A DNA stretch of 19,076 bases from an uncultured Prevotella sp. (GCA_900772835.1 CAAGSA010000067.1:1-19076), one strand, 5' to 3'. Counted from the stretch's first letter, positions 8,437-16,380 are shown. The notes: generated by a model not told the origin, from the letters alone. Translations and numbers: made by a program.

Positions 8437-8562
8437 AGTATTTCTTGATATTATGTTTTTTTTGTATTGTCTGCCACCGGATTGACGCGTTTTTGTAGCT
8501 TTATGCTATAATCCGATGCAGATCTCCGCCATGAAACTGCGAATGTGTTAATGCACAAGACG

Positions 8563-10617
8563 TCATTGTCCTGTGTCTTCAAGCAGTTTCTGCATCCTCA
8601 CTATATCGTCGCGGTATTGTGCTGCCTGTATAAAGTCGAGCTCCTTTGCTGCCTTCTTCATCAGTTCCGTGGTGTCGGCAATACTTGTCTCTATCTGTTT
8701 GCGGCTCATTTTCTTCATTATCGGGTCGGCGGCGAATGCCATGGCATCCTTTTCTATGTATGGCGCGTAGGCTATAGGCTTCCTGTTCTTGCCGGTTTCC
8801 ACAGGGGTGCTTTCCGTGCTTATGCCCAGGGCGTTCTTCTTTATTTCCTTTTCTATCTTTTTCGGTGTAATGTGGTGCGCGCGGTTGTACGCCATCTGTT
8901 TCTGTCGGCGGCGTTCCGTCTCGTCGATAGTCTGCTGCATGCTCTCAGTTATGCTGTTGGCGTACATTATCACCTTTCCGTTCACGTTTCGTGCTGCACG
9001 TCCGGCAGTCTGTGTGAGCGAGCGGTGCGAGCGCAGGAACCCTTCCTTGTCGGCATCGAGTATTGCAACGAGCGACACCTCTGGCAGGTCGAGTCCTTCG
9101 CGGAGCAAGTTCACGCCCACGAGCACATCGAAGAGTCCGGCGCGCAGGTCGCTCATTATCTTCACGCGGTCCAGCGTTGCCACGTCGCTGTGTATGTAGT
9201 TGGCCTTTATGTCGTGGTTCAGCAGATATTCCGTCAGTTCCTCTGCCATGCGCTTTGTCAGCGTGGTCACAAGCACTCTTTCGTCCTTTTCTATCCGGAT
9301 GATGATCTCGTTCATCAGATCGTCTATCTGGTTTTCGCTCGGCCTAACTTCTATTTCCGGGTCGAGCAGTCCCGTGGGGCGTATAACCTGTTCCACCACG
9401 ATGCCTTCGGACTCCTCCAGTTCGAAATCGGCAGGTGTTGCCGAAACATAGATTACCTGGTTTGTCATCTGCTGGAACTCCTCGAACTTCAGCGGACGAT
9501 TGTCGAAAGCTGCCGGCAGCCGGAATCCAAACTCCACAAGGTTCTGTTTCCTTGCGCGGTCGCCTCCGTACATCGCTCTGATTTGCGGTACGCTGACGTG
9601 GCTCTCGTCGATTACCATCAGATAGTCCTTTGGAAAGAAATCGAGCAGGCAGTATGGCTTTTCGCCGGCGTCGCGCCCATCGAAATAGCGCGAATAGTTT
9701 TCTATTCCAGAGCAATGCCCGAGTTCTTTTATCATCTCGATGTCGTATTCTACACGTTCCTTAATTCGCTGTGCCTTAATGCTGTCACCTATTTCGTTAA
9801 AGAAATCCACGCGTTCGTCGAGGTCTCTTGATATTTGCTTTATTGCCTGCTGTGTCTGTTCCTTTGATGTGATGAATATGTTTGCAGGATATATTTGGTA
9901 TTCATTGAACGAGGTGATGCGGTGGAAGCTGATGGCATCCACCTCCTCGATGGAGTCTATCTCGTTGTCCCAGAAAGATACGCGCAGCACATTGTCGCTG
10001 TAAGCCATAAAGATATCCACAGTGTCTCCCTTTACGCGGAATGTGCCTCGCTGCAGGTCGATGTCGTTTCTTGTGTAGAGAGAATCCACCAGACTGCGCA
10101 GGAAGTTGTTCCGGTCGATAATCTGTCCCTTCTTTATGTGTATGATGCTCTGTGCCATTGCCGTAGGTCCGCCCATACCGTAGATGCACGACACTGACGA
10201 CACGACAATCACATCCTTTCGCCCCGACAGGAGTGCGGAAACGGCAGAAAGGCGCAGTTTATCGATTTCTTCGTTGATGGCAAGGTCCTTCTCAATATAA
10301 GTGTCGGTTTGTGGCAGATATGCTTCCGGCTGGTAATAGTCGTAGTATGACACATAGTATTCCACGGCATTCTCGGGGAAGAATCCCTTCATCTCCTCGT
10401 AGAGCTGTGCGGCGAGTGTCTTGTTGTGGCTCAGCACGAGAGTTGGCCTGTTCACCGCGGCAATTACGTTTGCCACAGTGAAGGTCTTTCCCGAGCCGGT
10501 CACGCCGAGCAGCACTTGTGCGCGGTCGCCGCGGTTGAGCCCGTCGGTCAGTTCCCTTATCGCTTCCGGCTGGTCGCCGGTGGGCTTGTATTTCGATGTA
10601 AGCTTAAACTTATCCAT
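8563..10617 (-). CDS. uvrB: Excinuclease ABC subunit UvrB
   Basis: UvrB is the damage-verification helicase of nucleotide excision repair, partner of UvrA and UvrC. The protein is 684 residues from the ATG at 10617, where MDKFKLTSKYKPTGDQPEAI matches the family N-terminus. An in-frame ATG seven codons further upstream (10638) has no conserved residues after it. Visible in order are Walker A GVTGSGKT (38-45), the beta-hairpin that grips DNA (YYVSYYDYYQPEAYLP, 87-102), the DESH box (337-340), YVSATPADFELE, LLREGLDLPEVSLVAILDAD (504-523), QTAGRAARN, and a C-terminal UVR motif (about 647-681) for binding UvrC. It is transcribed divergently from bamD and stands as a single gene ahead of the pyrG promoter. 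Confidence 0.98.
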   Translation of the reverse strand: MDKFKLTSKYKPTGDQPEAIRELTDGLNRGDRAQVLLGVTGSGKTFTVANVIAAVNRPTLVLSHNKTLAAQLYEEMKGFFPENAVEYYVSYYDYYQPEAYLPQTDTYIEKDLAINEEIDKLRLSAVSALLSGRKDVIVVSSVSCIYGMGGPTAMAQSIIHIKKGQIIDRNNFLRSLVDSLYTRNDIDLQRGTFRVKGDTVDIFMAYSDNVLRVSFWDNEIDSIEEVDAISFHRITSFNEYQIYPANIFITSKEQTQQAIKQISRDLDERVDFFNEIGDSIKAQRIKERVEYDIEMIKELGHCSGIENYSRYFDGRDAGEKPYCLLDFFPKDYLMVIDESHVSVPQIRAMYGGDRARKQNLVEFGFRLPAAFDNRPLKFEEFQQMTNQVIYVSATPADFELEESEGIVVEQVIRPTGLLDPEIEVRPSENQIDDLMNEIIIRIEKDERVLVTTLTKRMAEELTEYLLNHDIKANYIHSDVATLDRVKIMSDLRAGLFDVLVGVNLLREGLDLPEVSLVAILDADKEGFLRSHRSLTQTAGRAARNVNGKVIMYANSITESMQQTIDETERRRQKQMAYNRAHHITPKKIEKEIKKNALGISTESTPVETGKNRKPIAYAPYIEKDAMAFAADPIMKKMSRKQIETSIADTTELMKKAAKELDFIQAAQYRDDIVRMQKLLEDTGQ

Positions 10618-10673
10618 AGTTTTTATAAATGTCAACAACCCCGTTTTCGTACGGCTGCATCTTGTTTTTAATG

Positions 10674-10681
10674 CAAAATTA
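10674..10681 (-). promoter_or_regulatory. Candidate uvrB -7 box
   Basis: On the minus strand TAATTTTG (10681-10674), followed by CA, fits the Bacteroidetes -7 consensus TAnnTTTG and lies 57 bases upstream of the uvrB ATG. I find no TTTG -33 box at 19-21 bases, so this rests on one element only. Confidence 0.5.
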
Positions 10682-10744
10682 ATTATAAAGAGCTTAATAA
10701 TGCCATAGTTAGTGCTAAAAAAATCCCAAAAAACTGTTACTGGC

Positions 10745-10775
10745 TTTGATTTATTAATAATTATGTGTAATTTTG
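10745..10775 (+). promoter_or_regulatory. bamD-rpoZ-DUF4293 promoter, Bacteroidetes type
   Basis: TTTG (10745-10748), a 19-base AT-rich spacer and TAATTTTG (10768-10775) form a full match to the Bacteroidetes primary-sigma promoter. Transcription should start near 10782, giving a leader of about 20 bases before the bamD ATG at 10802. This position argues against the longer in-frame start at 10712, which would lie upstream of the promoter. Confidence 0.85.
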
Positions 10776-10801
10776 CAGCTCAAATGTACTTGAAAGGTTA
10801 T

Positions 10802-11629
10802 ATGAATAAAAAGATAATTATTGCGATGGCAGGTTCTGTGTTGATGCTGGCAAGTTGCGTGAACCAGTTCAATCAGGTCTACAAGTCGTCGGACAACGAC
10901 TTGAAATATGAGTTTGCCAAGGAATGCTATGCCAGAGGCAAGTATGTGAAGGCAACGACCCTTCTGCAAGAACTTGTCACGATAAAGAAGGGTACCGACA
11001 ATGCTGAAGAGTGCCTCTATATGCTCGCGATGGCAGAGTTCAAGAACAAGGACTACCCAACGGCAGCGGAATATTTCAAGAAATATTTCAAAACCTACCC
11101 AAAGGGAACCTACGCTGAGCTGGCATCCTATTATATAGGAGAAAGCCTCTATCAGAGTACCCCCGAGCCGCGTCTCGACCAGACGGAAACAGTCAATGCC
11201 ATTTCGGCATTCCAGGATTTTCTTGACGTGTTCCACGATTCCGAAATGAAGAAAAGCGCGCAGAACAGGCTCTTTGATTTGCAGGATAAGCTCGTGAGGA
11301 AGGAATTGTATTCCGCACAGCTTTATTATAACCTCGGCACGTATTTCGGAAATTGCACCAATGGCGGCAGCAACTACGAGGCATGCATCATTACTGCTCA
11401 GAATGCGCTGAAGGATTATCCATACACAAGCATGAGGGAGGATTTCGCGCGGCTTGTGATGAAGAGTAAGTATGAACTGGCACAGCAGAGCGTGGAGGAG
11501 AAGAAGATAGAGCGATTCCGCGATGCTGAAGACGAGTGCTACGGATTCATCAACGAATATCCCGACTCGAAGGATAGAAGCCTGGCGGAGAAATATATTG
11601 CGGTGTGCAAGAAATACGTGAAAGATTGA
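10802..11629 (+). CDS. bamD: Outer membrane assembly lipoprotein BamD
   Basis: BamD is the essential lipoprotein of the BAM complex; it sits on the periplasmic face of the outer membrane and recruits barrel substrates to BamA. Starting at 10802 the protein is 275 residues. It begins with a lipoprotein signal (MNKKIIIAMAGSVLM) and lipobox LASC, with Cys19 as the lipidated residue. Tetratricopeptide-like helices follow (AKECYARGKYVKATTLLQEL, LYMLAMAEFKNKDYPTAAEY, YPKGTYAELASYYIGES), as in the YfiO/ComL family. The open frame extends 30 codons upstream to 10712, but those codons would hide the signal peptide and span the promoter. It heads an apparent operon with rpoZ (69-base gap) and a DUF4293 gene. 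Confidence 0.93.
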   Translation: MNKKIIIAMAGSVLMLASCVNQFNQVYKSSDNDLKYEFAKECYARGKYVKATTLLQELVTIKKGTDNAEECLYMLAMAEFKNKDYPTAAEYFKKYFKTYPKGTYAELASYYIGESLYQSTPEPRLDQTETVNAISAFQDFLDVFHDSEMKKSAQNRLFDLQDKLVRKELYSAQLYYNLGTYFGNCTNGGSNYEACIITAQNALKDYPYTSMREDFARLVMKSKYELAQQSVEEKKIERFRDAEDECYGFINEYPDSKDRSLAEKYIAVCKKYVKD

Positions 11630-11698
11630 TGTGGCGAGCTTAAATCTTCGCAGCAGGAGGCAATAACGAATAACAATAAAATAATAAAATAAACAACA

Positions 11699-12037
11699 AT
11701 GGATTACAAAAAGTCAAAAGCACCGGTAAACACCGTAACGCGTAATATTATGGATCTCTGCGACGAGACCGGAAATATTTATGAGAGTGTTGCCATTATC
11801 GGCAAACGTGCCAACCAGATTTCTGTTGAGATAAAGCAGGACTTGAGCAAGAAACTGGCAGAGTTCGCTTCGTATAATGACAGTCTGGACGAGGTGTTCG
11901 AGAACCGTGAGCAGATTGAAATATCGAGATATTACGAAAAGCTGCCGAAACCGACACTTCTCGCCACCCAGGAGTTCGTGGACGGAAACATCTATTGGCG
12001 CGACCCTTCTGCCGAGAATAACAACAAGGAGCTATGA
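11699..12037 (+). CDS. rpoZ: DNA-directed RNA polymerase omega subunit (Bacteroidetes type)
   Basis: This 112-residue protein belongs to the Rpb6/omega family as found in Bacteroidetes. The core TRNIMDLCDETGNIYESVAI followed by IGKRANQISVEIKQDL is very close to Bacteroides RpoZ as I recall it. Omega binds and stabilises the beta' subunit, helping core enzyme assembly. The tail EQIEISRYYEKLPKPTLLATQEF is a Bacteroidetes extension absent from proteobacterial omega. The ATG at 11699 has no Shine-Dalgarno; the preceding bases are AT-rich (AAATAAACAACA), typical of the phylum. The stop overlaps the start of the next gene by four bases (ATGA, 12034-12037), suggesting translational coupling. Confidence 0.92.
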   Translation: MDYKKSKAPVNTVTRNIMDLCDETGNIYESVAIIGKRANQISVEIKQDLSKKLAEFASYNDSLDEVFENREQIEISRYYEKLPKPTLLATQEFVDGNIYWRDPSAENNNKEL

Positions 12038-12492
12038 TTCAGCGTAAACAGTCAGTGTTCCTGCTGCTTGCAGCAATAGCAGCACTTGTGTGCCTGATGA
12101 TGCCTGTGGGGGTGTTTTCTCCCGAAAGGCTCGGCGTGGATTCCGTGATGTACAATCTTTTTGTCAAGGACGGGAACGGCGTGGCAGACTATATGTCAGC
12201 TCCGCTTTTCGTGGTAATGTTCGCTGGTATGGCTCTTTCTGTTGCCACGATATTTCTCTACGGCAACCGCAAGTTGCAGATAAAGCTCTGCTCGTGGAAC
12301 ATCTTCCTCATCGTCGTGTGGTATGCAGCTTATGCTGCCGTGGCGTTTACTTTCTCCGGCTCGGCTGGATGCAGCTTCAAGCCCCAGTTCGGTGCTGTAT
12401 TGCCTCTCGTTGTCCTCGTATTGGTAGTCATGGCGCGTAACGGTGTTAAAGCTGACGAGGCACTGATAAGGGCTGCCGACAGAATAAGATAA
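12034..12492 (+). CDS. DUF4293 family membrane protein
   Basis: This 152-residue protein has four predicted membrane helices (about 7-27, 55-76, 84-107 and 119-135) and a short basic C-terminal tail. The N-terminus MIQRKQSVFLLLAA fits DUF4293, a Bacteroidetes-only family of unknown function. Its ATG overlaps the rpoZ stop codon (ATGA), so expression is probably coupled to rpoZ and bamD. The loop between helices 1 and 2 (about 28-54) is polar and would face one side of the membrane; two cysteines (Cys86, Cys113) are present, without an evident motif. No enzyme signature is visible, so I assign no function. A strong terminator follows 22 bases after its stop. Confidence 0.85.
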   Translation: MIQRKQSVFLLLAAIAALVCLMMPVGVFSPERLGVDSVMYNLFVKDGNGVADYMSAPLFVVMFAGMALSVATIFLYGNRKLQIKLCSWNIFLIVVWYAAYAAVAFTFSGSAGCSFKPQFGAVLPLVVLVLVVMARNGVKADEALIRAADRIR

Positions 12493-12514
12493 AGATTGCA
12501 ATATTAATAATATA

Positions 12515-12563
12515 GGAAAAAGACTGCATCGGGCATTTATAGTGCCTATGCAGTCTTTTTTCC
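12515..12563. terminator. Strong bidirectional intrinsic terminator
   Basis: AAAAAGACTGCAT (12517-12529) pairs perfectly with ATGCAGTC plus T-run (12548-12560), extended inward by GGCA/TGCC (12532-12535 with 12543-12546) around a seven-base loop. A-runs on the left and T-runs on the right give a U tract in both directions. It ends the bamD operon on the plus strand and prmA on the minus strand. Confidence 0.9.
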
Positions 12564-12624
12564 TGTTCGATATAGAATGGAATTATATGGTTCCCAACCA
12601 TTCTGTCATTTCTTTATCTTCATG

Positions 12625-13503
12625 TTATTTCTTGTTGAATCTTAGCATTGTCCAGTTTTTCATGGTATGCTGCGATTCGTATTCCAACCCCAGTACCTCA
12701 GCCTTTGAACGGAGCATTGGCACGTCTTCCGCATAGAAGCCGCTCAGTATGAGCTTTGCTCCATTGTCCATCATTCTTTCCATTTTGGGCATGTCGGCAA
12801 GGAGAATGTTGCGGTTGATGTTTGCAAGCACGAGGTCGAACCGCCCCTCTACGTGTGCAAGCACCGAAGCGTCGCCGAGAAGAACCTCAATGTTCTCCAC
12901 ATGGTTTATGGCGGCGTTGTGGCGTGTGTTGTCGGCACTCCATTCGTCTATGTCGTAGCCAGTCACGCTTGCGGCGCCACATTTGGCAGCCACAATAGAT
13001 AGTATGCCCGTGCCACAGCCGCAGTCGAGCACTCGCTTGCCATGTAGGTCCATCCCTAAAAGTTCGCCAACAATCATCCGTGTGGTGTTGTGTGTACCTG
13101 TGCCGAAAGCCTGCCGTGCGTCAATCTCCACGTCTATAGGGAACTGTGCCGGCGCATTGTGACAGATGTCGTGAATGCAGCACCTGTCGCCCACGATGAT
13201 AGGGTCGAAGCCTTGTTTTTCCCATTCCTCGTTCCAGTTCTTGTCTTCTGCAACCTCCGTAGCGTGCTGCACTTCTATACCTTCGAGCGGAAAGTCGGCG
13301 AGTGCGGCATCAAGAGTATCGTTGTCGAAAATATCCTGCTGTATATAGCCGTTGATGCCTTCGTCGGTGTCTTCAAACGATTCGTATCCGGCATATCCGG
13401 CAATGGCGGCACATAGTTCGCGTGCCGTGTCGAGCGTAGTTTCCTGCGCTGTTCCGTTACCGTTGCAGACGCGAAATGTAAATTTTGTTTTGAAATACTT
13501 CAT
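12625..13503 (-). CDS. prmA: Ribosomal protein L11 methyltransferase PrmA
   Basis: PrmA methylates ribosomal protein L11 using S-adenosylmethionine. From the ATG at 13503 it is 292 residues; the frame stays open for 48 more codons upstream, but MKYFKTKFTFRV is the natural start and the -7 promoter box lies just before it. The N-terminal substrate-recognition domain (about 1-100) is followed by the methyltransferase: FGTGTH (133-138), the SAM-binding LDCGCGTGILSI (159-170), the acidic residue in GYDID (182-186), the NINRNIL motif (228-234, equivalent to the NPPY-like motif) and LSGFY (253-257). It runs against DUF4293 and shares its terminator; it is divergent from the aromatic-rich protein gene. 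Confidence 0.95.
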   Translation of the reverse strand: MKYFKTKFTFRVCNGNGTAQETTLDTARELCAAIAGYAGYESFEDTDEGINGYIQQDIFDNDTLDAALADFPLEGIEVQHATEVAEDKNWNEEWEKQGFDPIIVGDRCCIHDICHNAPAQFPIDVEIDARQAFGTGTHNTTRMIVGELLGMDLHGKRVLDCGCGTGILSIVAAKCGAASVTGYDIDEWSADNTRHNAAINHVENIEVLLGDASVLAHVEGRFDLVLANINRNILLADMPKMERMMDNGAKLILSGFYAEDVPMLRSKAEVLGLEYESQHTMKNWTMLRFNKK

Positions 13504-13524
13504 CTTTTCTGTCCTAATTTGTTG

Positions 13525-13532
13525 CAAAAGTA
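13525..13532 (-). promoter_or_regulatory. Candidate prmA -7 box
   Basis: On the minus strand TACTTTTG (13532-13525), followed by CA, matches TAnnTTTG and lies 21 bases before the prmA ATG, giving a leader of about 15 bases. No TTTG -33 box is present at 19 bases. Confidence 0.6.
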
Positions 13533-13597
13533 TAAAAATTAGGGGAAAACCTATCGTGTTATAGGGTTTTTCCGTATTTTTGCATATAAAAGAAAAG

Positions 13598-13605
13598 TAA
13601 TTTTG
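13598..13605 (+). promoter_or_regulatory. Candidate -7 box for the aromatic-rich protein gene
   Basis: TAATTTTG at 13598-13605 matches TAnnTTTG and lies 65 bases before the ATG at 13671. A second match, TATTTTTG, lies at 13575-13582. Neither has a TTTG at exactly 19 bases; a TTTG at 13579-13582 is 15 bases before the nearer box. The gene itself has an AGGAG (13657-13661) nine bases before the ATG, an unusually good Shine-Dalgarno for this phylum. Confidence 0.5.
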
Positions 13606-13670
13606 CATTGTGGAAAGGTTGGAGCAGCCATTCCGCGTGCAACGCATTTATAAAATAGGAGATTAAGAAA

Positions 13671-14681
13671 ATGAAGAAATTTGTTCTGTTATCATTGCTG
13701 GTCGGTATTTTGCCGCTGTGTGCCAACGCGCAGGACGATATGTATTTCTCGCCCAAGAAAGACAAGGCAGAGAGAATGAAAGCGGTGAAACCGGCAGACA
13801 TTCCTGCATATTACAGTGGAAGCAACCGTAGTGTGGACGATTATAACCGCAGACGGTTCAGCAGTTCTTGGCAGCAGATAGGCGACTCTGTGGCGAACGA
13901 CGCGATAGACTTCTATGGCGGCACGCCCGATTCGCTCTATGGTAAGGCTGTGCAGCAGCAGGACAGCGACTATTATGGGGCAGCCGACGATGATTATGCC
14001 TACTATCGCAGGATGCGCATTTTCGACGATGACTTCTTCTGGCGCTACGACCCTTGGTTCTACGACGATTCGTGGTATTATAGTCCGTATTACGCATGGC
14101 ATTATGGTCCGTATTATGGCTGGAGCAGTCCATGGCGCTACGGCTGGTATGCCGGGTGGTACAATCCGTGGCACTGGGGCTACGGTGGTTGGTACGATTC
14201 GTGGTACTGGGGTTGGAACCGTCCGTACTGGGGACCAGTGGTGGCTTACCGCCCGTACAGGCATGGTGAAGTGACAGGCACGGCAAACCACGGTTGGGTT
14301 GGCAACGGAAGGCACGGCGGTGGTATAGATACCAGTCGGCGAGGAAACGCGGGACTTGCTGCAACGCGCACACCTGGCAACGTCTATCGTGGCAGCAATA
14401 GCACGAGCCGCAGAAACACAGATGCCTACAACCGTCAGGACAGCCGCAACAACGGTTCGACTTTGGTTTACAGGCGCGCTGGCTACGACAACGGTCTAAG
14501 GAGAAACAACGACTTCAGTCAGCCCGTGCAGCGCAATGAGCAGACTTTCGGCAGCGGTTCGTTCAACCGTGGCGGAAGCATCAGCTCAGGTGGCAGTTTT
14601 GGCGGCGGAAACCGTGGCGGCGGCTTCGGCGGAGGTGGCGGACGCTCTGGTGGCGGCGGACATCTCGGCGGAAGAAGATAA
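13671..14681 (+). CDS. Exported Trp/Tyr-rich and Gly-rich protein, function unknown
   Basis: I do not recognise a named family. The 336-residue product has a clear type I signal peptide (MKKFVLLSLLVGILPLCANA, cleavage after residue 20). A charged region follows to about residue 120, ending in Asp/Tyr-rich sequence. Then comes a very aromatic block at about 121-190 containing 15 Trp and 16 Tyr in 70 residues, with repeated units such as YDDSWYY, GWYNPWHWG and WYDSWYWG. After about residue 200 it becomes basic, Asn/Arg/Ser-rich, and it ends in a Gly-rich tail (SFGGGNRGGGFGGGGGR). No cysteine remains after signal cleavage and no catalytic motif is seen. The composition suggests a cell-envelope or surface protein with disordered or fibre-like segments. 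It lies 42 bases upstream of an OMPP1/FadL barrel gene, so the two may be co-expressed. AGGAG precedes the ATG. Confidence 0.85.
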   Translation: MKKFVLLSLLVGILPLCANAQDDMYFSPKKDKAERMKAVKPADIPAYYSGSNRSVDDYNRRRFSSSWQQIGDSVANDAIDFYGGTPDSLYGKAVQQQDSDYYGAADDDYAYYRRMRIFDDDFFWRYDPWFYDDSWYYSPYYAWHYGPYYGWSSPWRYGWYAGWYNPWHWGYGGWYDSWYWGWNRPYWGPVVAYRPYRHGEVTGTANHGWVGNGRHGGGIDTSRRGNAGLAATRTPGNVYRGSNSTSRRNTDAYNRQDSRNNGSTLVYRRAGYDNGLRRNNDFSQPVQRNEQTFGSGSFNRGGSISSGGSFGGGNRGGGFGGGGGRSGGGGHLGGRR

Positions 14682-14723
14682 CAGTCAATGACATATTTTT
14701 AAAGAAAGCAAAAAAGGAAAGAA

Positions 14724-16313
14724 ATGAAAAAAACAGTTCTTTTTTCAGCAATAGCGCTCGTTGCGGCAGCAACGGCAAGCGCACAAGAGACATACGAGAA
14801 CGCCAAGCTTGCCGCCAGCGATCTGAACGGCACCGCACGCTATGTGGGTATGGGAGGAGCGCTGGATGCCCTCGGGGCTGACATATCCACCATATCTACC
14901 AATCCGGCAGGTATCGGACTCTTCCGCCACTCAACGGCAAACGTCTCCTTCGGGCTCGTGTCGCAGCAGGACGGCAAGAGCTTCGGCGGCGGCAGCAAGA
15001 CCAATGCGAGCTTCGACCAGATAGGTTTCGTGTATTCCAAGAGAATGGGCAGCAGTTCGTTTGTCAACCTTGCCTTCAACTACCACAAGAGCAGGAATTT
15101 CGACTATATCCTCTCGGCAGTAGGGCGGCTGGACAACAACTCCTCGCAGAACAAGTTCACGTATCTCAAGAGCCAGGACGAATGCTTCGACCTGACGGAG
15201 CGCGGCGGAGTGTATGAAGGCAACTCCAATAGCTTCTCTCAGACCGACTATCTCTATACCAACGCCCTGCTCCCAATAACGGGCACACCGGGGTACACCG
15301 ATGCATACATAGGCGCATCGGGATTCGCTTTCGACAGGGCGCACACCGGATACATTGGCACGTATGACTTCAATGTGAGCGGAAACGTGAACGACCGCGT
15401 CTATCTCGGACTGACACTCGGGGTGCACGACGTGCATTACAGAGGCTACAGCGAATATATCGAGAATCTCGTTGATGCAGCAGATGCAAGCATAGGCTCC
15501 ACGCTTATGACAGACAGCCGCAAGATTACCGGCACGGGATTCGATGTAAAAGCAGGCATCATCATACGTCCTGTGGAAGATTCGCCGTTCCGCTTCGGCT
15601 TGTCCGTAGCGTCGCCAGTGTGGTACGACCTCACCACGTCCAACTATTCTACCATCGACAATGGTTCGCTGCGCCAAGATGCCGGCACGCGCAACGGATT
15701 CTACACCTCGGAGTCATACGACTTCAAGCTATATACTCCGTGGAAATTCGGTGTTAGCCTCGGCACGACATTTGGAAATTTCCTTGCCGTGGGTGCAGGC
15801 TACGAATACGCTGACTACAGTAGCACAGATTCGCGCATCAACGATGGCGAAGGCTACGACTGGTTCTACGATTCGTACTACACGACGAGCAGCTCCGACA
15901 CGCAGATGAACAGCCACACGAAGAATACGCTGAAGGGTGTGAGCACGCTGAAGCTCGGACTGGAGATGAAGCCCGACGAAAACCTCGCCATACGCTTTGG
16001 CTATAACTACACTTCGCCAATGTATGAGGAGGACGGCTACAAAGACACTTACCTGAACTCTCCCGGTTCATACTATTCGTCAGCCACCGACTACACCAAC
16101 TGGAAAGCCACAAACCGCATAACCTGTGGCATAGGCTACACGATGAACAAGTTCTCGTTCGACCTTGCCTATCAGTATTCCGTGCAGGACGGACGCTTCC
16201 ATGCCTTCACAGAATATTTCTCCGACAAGCCCGGAATGTCAAACTATTGTGAAGCAGTAGACGTGAGCAACAAGCGCCACCAGCTGCTTCTTACTCTTGG
16301 CTATCATTTCTAA
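14724..16313 (+). CDS. OMPP1/FadL/TodX-type outer membrane protein
   Basis: This 529-residue protein has a signal peptide (MKKTVLFSAIALVAAATASA, cleavage after residue 20). The N-terminal hatch-like segment carries STNPAGIGLF (58-67); the NPAG motif is characteristic of the FadL family of hydrophobic-compound channels. The remainder shows alternating aromatic and polar beta-strand sequence, ending in LLLTLGYHF with the terminal Phe that BAM recognises in outer-membrane barrels. FadL proteins take up long-chain fatty acids or aromatic hydrocarbons by lateral diffusion; the substrate of this Bacteroidetes branch is not known to me. AAGGA lies about seven bases before the ATG. It follows the aromatic-rich exported protein by 42 bases and precedes maf by 92 bases. 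Confidence 0.88.
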   Translation: MKKTVLFSAIALVAAATASAQETYENAKLAASDLNGTARYVGMGGALDALGADISTISTNPAGIGLFRHSTANVSFGLVSQQDGKSFGGGSKTNASFDQIGFVYSKRMGSSSFVNLAFNYHKSRNFDYILSAVGRLDNNSSQNKFTYLKSQDECFDLTERGGVYEGNSNSFSQTDYLYTNALLPITGTPGYTDAYIGASGFAFDRAHTGYIGTYDFNVSGNVNDRVYLGLTLGVHDVHYRGYSEYIENLVDAADASIGSTLMTDSRKITGTGFDVKAGIIIRPVEDSPFRFGLSVASPVWYDLTTSNYSTIDNGSLRQDAGTRNGFYTSESYDFKLYTPWKFGVSLGTTFGNFLAVGAGYEYADYSSTDSRINDGEGYDWFYDSYYTTSSSDTQMNSHTKNTLKGVSTLKLGLEMKPDENLAIRFGYNYTSPMYEEDGYKDTYLNSPGSYYSSATDYTNWKATNRITCGIGYTMNKFSFDLAYQYSVQDGRFHAFTEYFSDKPGMSNYCEAVDVSNKRHQLLLTLGYHF

Positions 16314-16364
16314 AGAATCAGCAAAATCGGAGAGCGAACATACACATATATATATAAAGGTGAA

Positions 16365-16380
16365 ATCCGGAGAGCCGGAT
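16365..16380 (+). other. Small hairpin in the maf leader
   Basis: ATCCGG (16365-16370) and CCGGAT (16375-16380) form a six-base stem with an AGAG loop, just after an alternating TA stretch (16348-16355). No T-run follows, so it is not an intrinsic terminator. It may protect an RNA end or be incidental. Confidence 0.4.

Noticed and set aside
8545..9831. 428-codon plus-strand open frame opposite uvrB
   Set aside because: It lies antisense to the highly conserved uvrB coding sequence. Its product is Cys/His/Val-rich with no recognisable domain, as expected from reading the complement of a real gene.
13636..13650. 15-base sequence CGTGCAACGCATTTA repeated at 16942-16956 inside maf, reading VQRIY in both places
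   Set aside because: I considered a leftover maf fragment before the aromatic-protein gene, but only five codons match and flanking residues differ. One 15-base repeat in 19 kb is close to chance.
14931..15677. 248-codon minus-strand open frame opposite the FadL-type gene
   Set aside because: Antisense shadow; the plus strand has a signal peptide, the NPAG motif and a barrel end, while the minus product shows no family signature.
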